The notes below the pieces were generated by a model. The model was given only the letters and a program-made list of their open reading frames with translations. It was not told where the DNA came from and searched no databases. A stretch of DNA of 64,000 bases, taken from NCBI GenBank assembly GCA_947624675.1, contig CANQLI010000010.1, positions 1 to 64,000 of the forward strand, in the 5' to 3' direction. The DNA is from an uncultured Clostridia bacterium (lineage in GTDB: Bacteria; Bacillota; Clostridia; Oscillospirales; Ruminococcaceae). Shown piece by piece: positions 62,669-64,000 of this stretch (within the stretch, counting starts at the first letter, position 1; each line of letters starts with the position of its first letter). The translations under genes were made by a program, and so were the position numbers.

Positions 62669-64000
62669 TCAAAGCTGTTTTAAAACAGCCGCGCTTATCG
62701 GAGGTACCGTCACAGTATCATTGATGTCCTCCGGCTTAGCGTCACCGTTATCGTCAAGAAGCATTTTAAAACTACCGCCGATATACACCGTGCGTTCTTC
62801 GGGATAGGGATTTATAACCAGAAATAATGTTTCTATCGGATCGCTGAGCCGCTCTATTATCACATTGAAGTCTCCTGAATCCGGAAAGGTGATCTTTCCG
62901 GCGACCTCCGATTTACTTACAAGCCTAAAAAGCGGATGCTCTTTTCTAAGCTTTATAAGCGCCTTGTAATAGTTGAAAATATTTATATTCTTTTCTTTAA
63001 GTTCCCACTTTATGCTGTTCGTATAATCAGGCTTGTTATAGCTATCCCACTCAAAAGCTTCCGAAATGCTTTTCACAGCTTCTCCGTCTTTTATGAGCCT
63101 TGGCTTTGAACGCAGAAAATCCTGTCCGAGCTGTATAAACGGCACTCCCTGAGAAAGCAGGATTATCGCCGCCGAAAGCTTATCCATCTTAAGCCTCTGA
63201 TCCTCGGTATAATCCTGTGCGCTTACACTAAGCTTATCCCAGAGCGTAAGATTGTCGTGAGCCTCAACATAATTTATAGCCTGTGTCGGCTCAAAAGCCC
63301 AGCAAGCTTCGTTGTTGCCGTTTATCTGAGGGTGCGGCACAGAGCCGACCAACCCGCGTTTTACAGCATTTGTCTCATAATAGTTTCCGCTTACATACCC
63401 CTTGTTTGCCGCATCAAATGTGCTTCCTTTTACGGCATCTCTCAGATTATCGTTAAAAAGACCTACTCTTCCGAAATCATAGCTGTTGAATTTGTATGCC
63501 AGACGAGTTGAGTTAAGAGCTGATTCTCCGCCTGTCCAACCCTCTCCGTACATAAGTATATGCGGGTCAATCTCATTGAGCTTATCCCGTATAAGGTTTA
63601 CAGTATCTATGTCGATAAGCCCCATAAGATCAAATCTGAATCCGTCAAGCTTATACTCCCTGGCCCAGAACATTACCGAGTCAACGATGTATTTTTGCAT
63701 CATTTTGTGATCGCTTGCTGTTTCATTTCCACACCCGGAGCCGTTTGTAAACTGACCTGACTTTGTACGGTGATAATAACCGGGCTGTGCTATATTAAAC
63801 GGCGATTCCTTAGTATGATAGGTGTGGTTATAGACGACATCCATTATAACCCCTATACCGGACTTATGAAGTGACATTATTAGACTTTTGAGCTCTCTTA
63901 TCCTGCATTTAGGATCATACGGGTCTGTTGAGTACGAACCCTCGGGACAGTTGAAATTTTTCGGATCGTACCCCCAGTTGTAGACTTTTCTCTCCGGATG
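62669..64000 (-). CDS. pulA: type I pullulanase, C-terminal part (truncated by window edge)
   Basis: 443 residues are visible; the frame remains open to the right edge, so the N-terminus lies outside. It is GH13_14: VYNWGYDPKNFNCPEGSYST at the edge, then DVVYNHTY, the nucleophile Asp in LDGFRFDLMG, the acid Glu in LMYGEGWTGG and YVEAHDN. A C-terminal beta domain ends PPISAAVLKQL. It hydrolyses alpha-1,6 links in pullulan, starch or glycogen. Whether it is secreted cannot be told without the N-terminus. Confidence 0.93.
   Translation of the reverse strand, partial: HPERKVYNWGYDPKNFNCPEGSYSTDPYDPKCRIRELKSLIMSLHKSGIGVIMDVVYNHTYHTKESPFNIAQPGYYHRTKSGQFTNGSGCGNETASDHKMMQKYIVDSVMFWAREYKLDGFRFDLMGLIDIDTVNLIRDKLNEIDPHILMYGEGWTGGESALNSTRLAYKFNSYDFGRVGLFNDNLRDAVKGSTFDAANKGYVSGNYYETNAVKRGLVGSVPHPQINGNNEACWAFEPTQAINYVEAHDNLTLWDKLSVSAQDYTEDQRLKMDKLSAAIILLSQGVPFIQLGQDFLRSKPRLIKDGEAVKSISEAFEWDSYNKPDYTNSIKWELKEKNINIFNYYKALIKLRKEHPLFRLVSKSEVAGKITFPDSGDFNVIIERLSDPIETLFLVINPYPEERTVYIGGSFKMLLDDNGDAKPEDINDTVTVPPISAAVLKQL

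Overview
The window reads as a chromosome segment of a low-to-mid GC, endospore-forming member of the Clostridia, most like a gut Ruminococcus or another Oscillospiraceae member. This is inferred from the yabP-yabQ-divIC-yabR sporulation cluster, a SleB-type cortex hydrolase, zinc-ribbon S14 and L24, a CIRCE-controlled groESL, consensus SigA promoters, and polysaccharide enzymes (GH74 xyloglucanase, type I pullulanase). No rRNA, tRNA, transposase, integrase or CRISPR array was found inside the window.

Layout. 1-0.75 kb: a promoter leaving through the left edge and a SleB-like hydrolase. 0.85-10.7 kb (minus): lipoprotein, response regulator, histidine kinase, DUF1385, prmC, DUF1294, recA, recX, rimO, pgsA. 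A GAAC-N4-GTTC dyad sits at the prmC promoter upstream of recA. 11-17.6 kb: aspartate aminotransferase (+), an HtrA/two-component operon (-) and CIRCE-groES-groEL (+). 17.6-22 kb (-): a short MGMT-like protein and an adaptor plus FtsX-type permease pair that lacks an ATPase. 22.1-24.3 kb (-): amidohydrolase (MTA/SAH deaminase type) and purine nucleoside phosphorylase. 24.6-28.8 kb (-): Na/Pi cotransporter, PhoP-like regulator and PhoR-like kinase, preceded by four PhoP-box-like hexamers at exact 11-bp spacing. 29-45.1 kb (-): the full S10-spc-alpha superoperon from rpsJ to rplQ, including rpmD and rpmJ, with a 400-nt structured leader. 45.2-47.8 kb (-): a lipoprotein and yabP-yabQ-divIC-yabR.

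47.9-54.4 kb is the most accessory part. It holds a GH74 lipoprotein (+), then a minus-strand module resembling lactococcin-972-type bacteriocin loci: a DUF1430-like permease, a small ABC ATPase, a secreted 143-residue protein and a single-pass membrane protein. The last two genes carry an almost identical 53-bp leader (52 of 53 bases). The module starts at a TTGACA promoter whose -10 lies in a perfect dyad. 54.4-56.9 kb (-): serC-serA. 57.2-59 kb (-): a TetR regulator with two unknown membrane proteins and a candidate self-operator. 59.1-62.4 kb (-): LysR-nfnA-nfnB behind a perfect consensus promoter. 62.5-64 kb (-): the C-terminal part of a pullulanase cut by the right edge.

A separate oddity is a ~130-bp dispersed repeat, near punA and near serC, with an identical hairpin core. 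Start sites were moved from the longest reading frame wherever a Shine-Dalgarno sequence or family alignment favoured an internal start; each entry says so.
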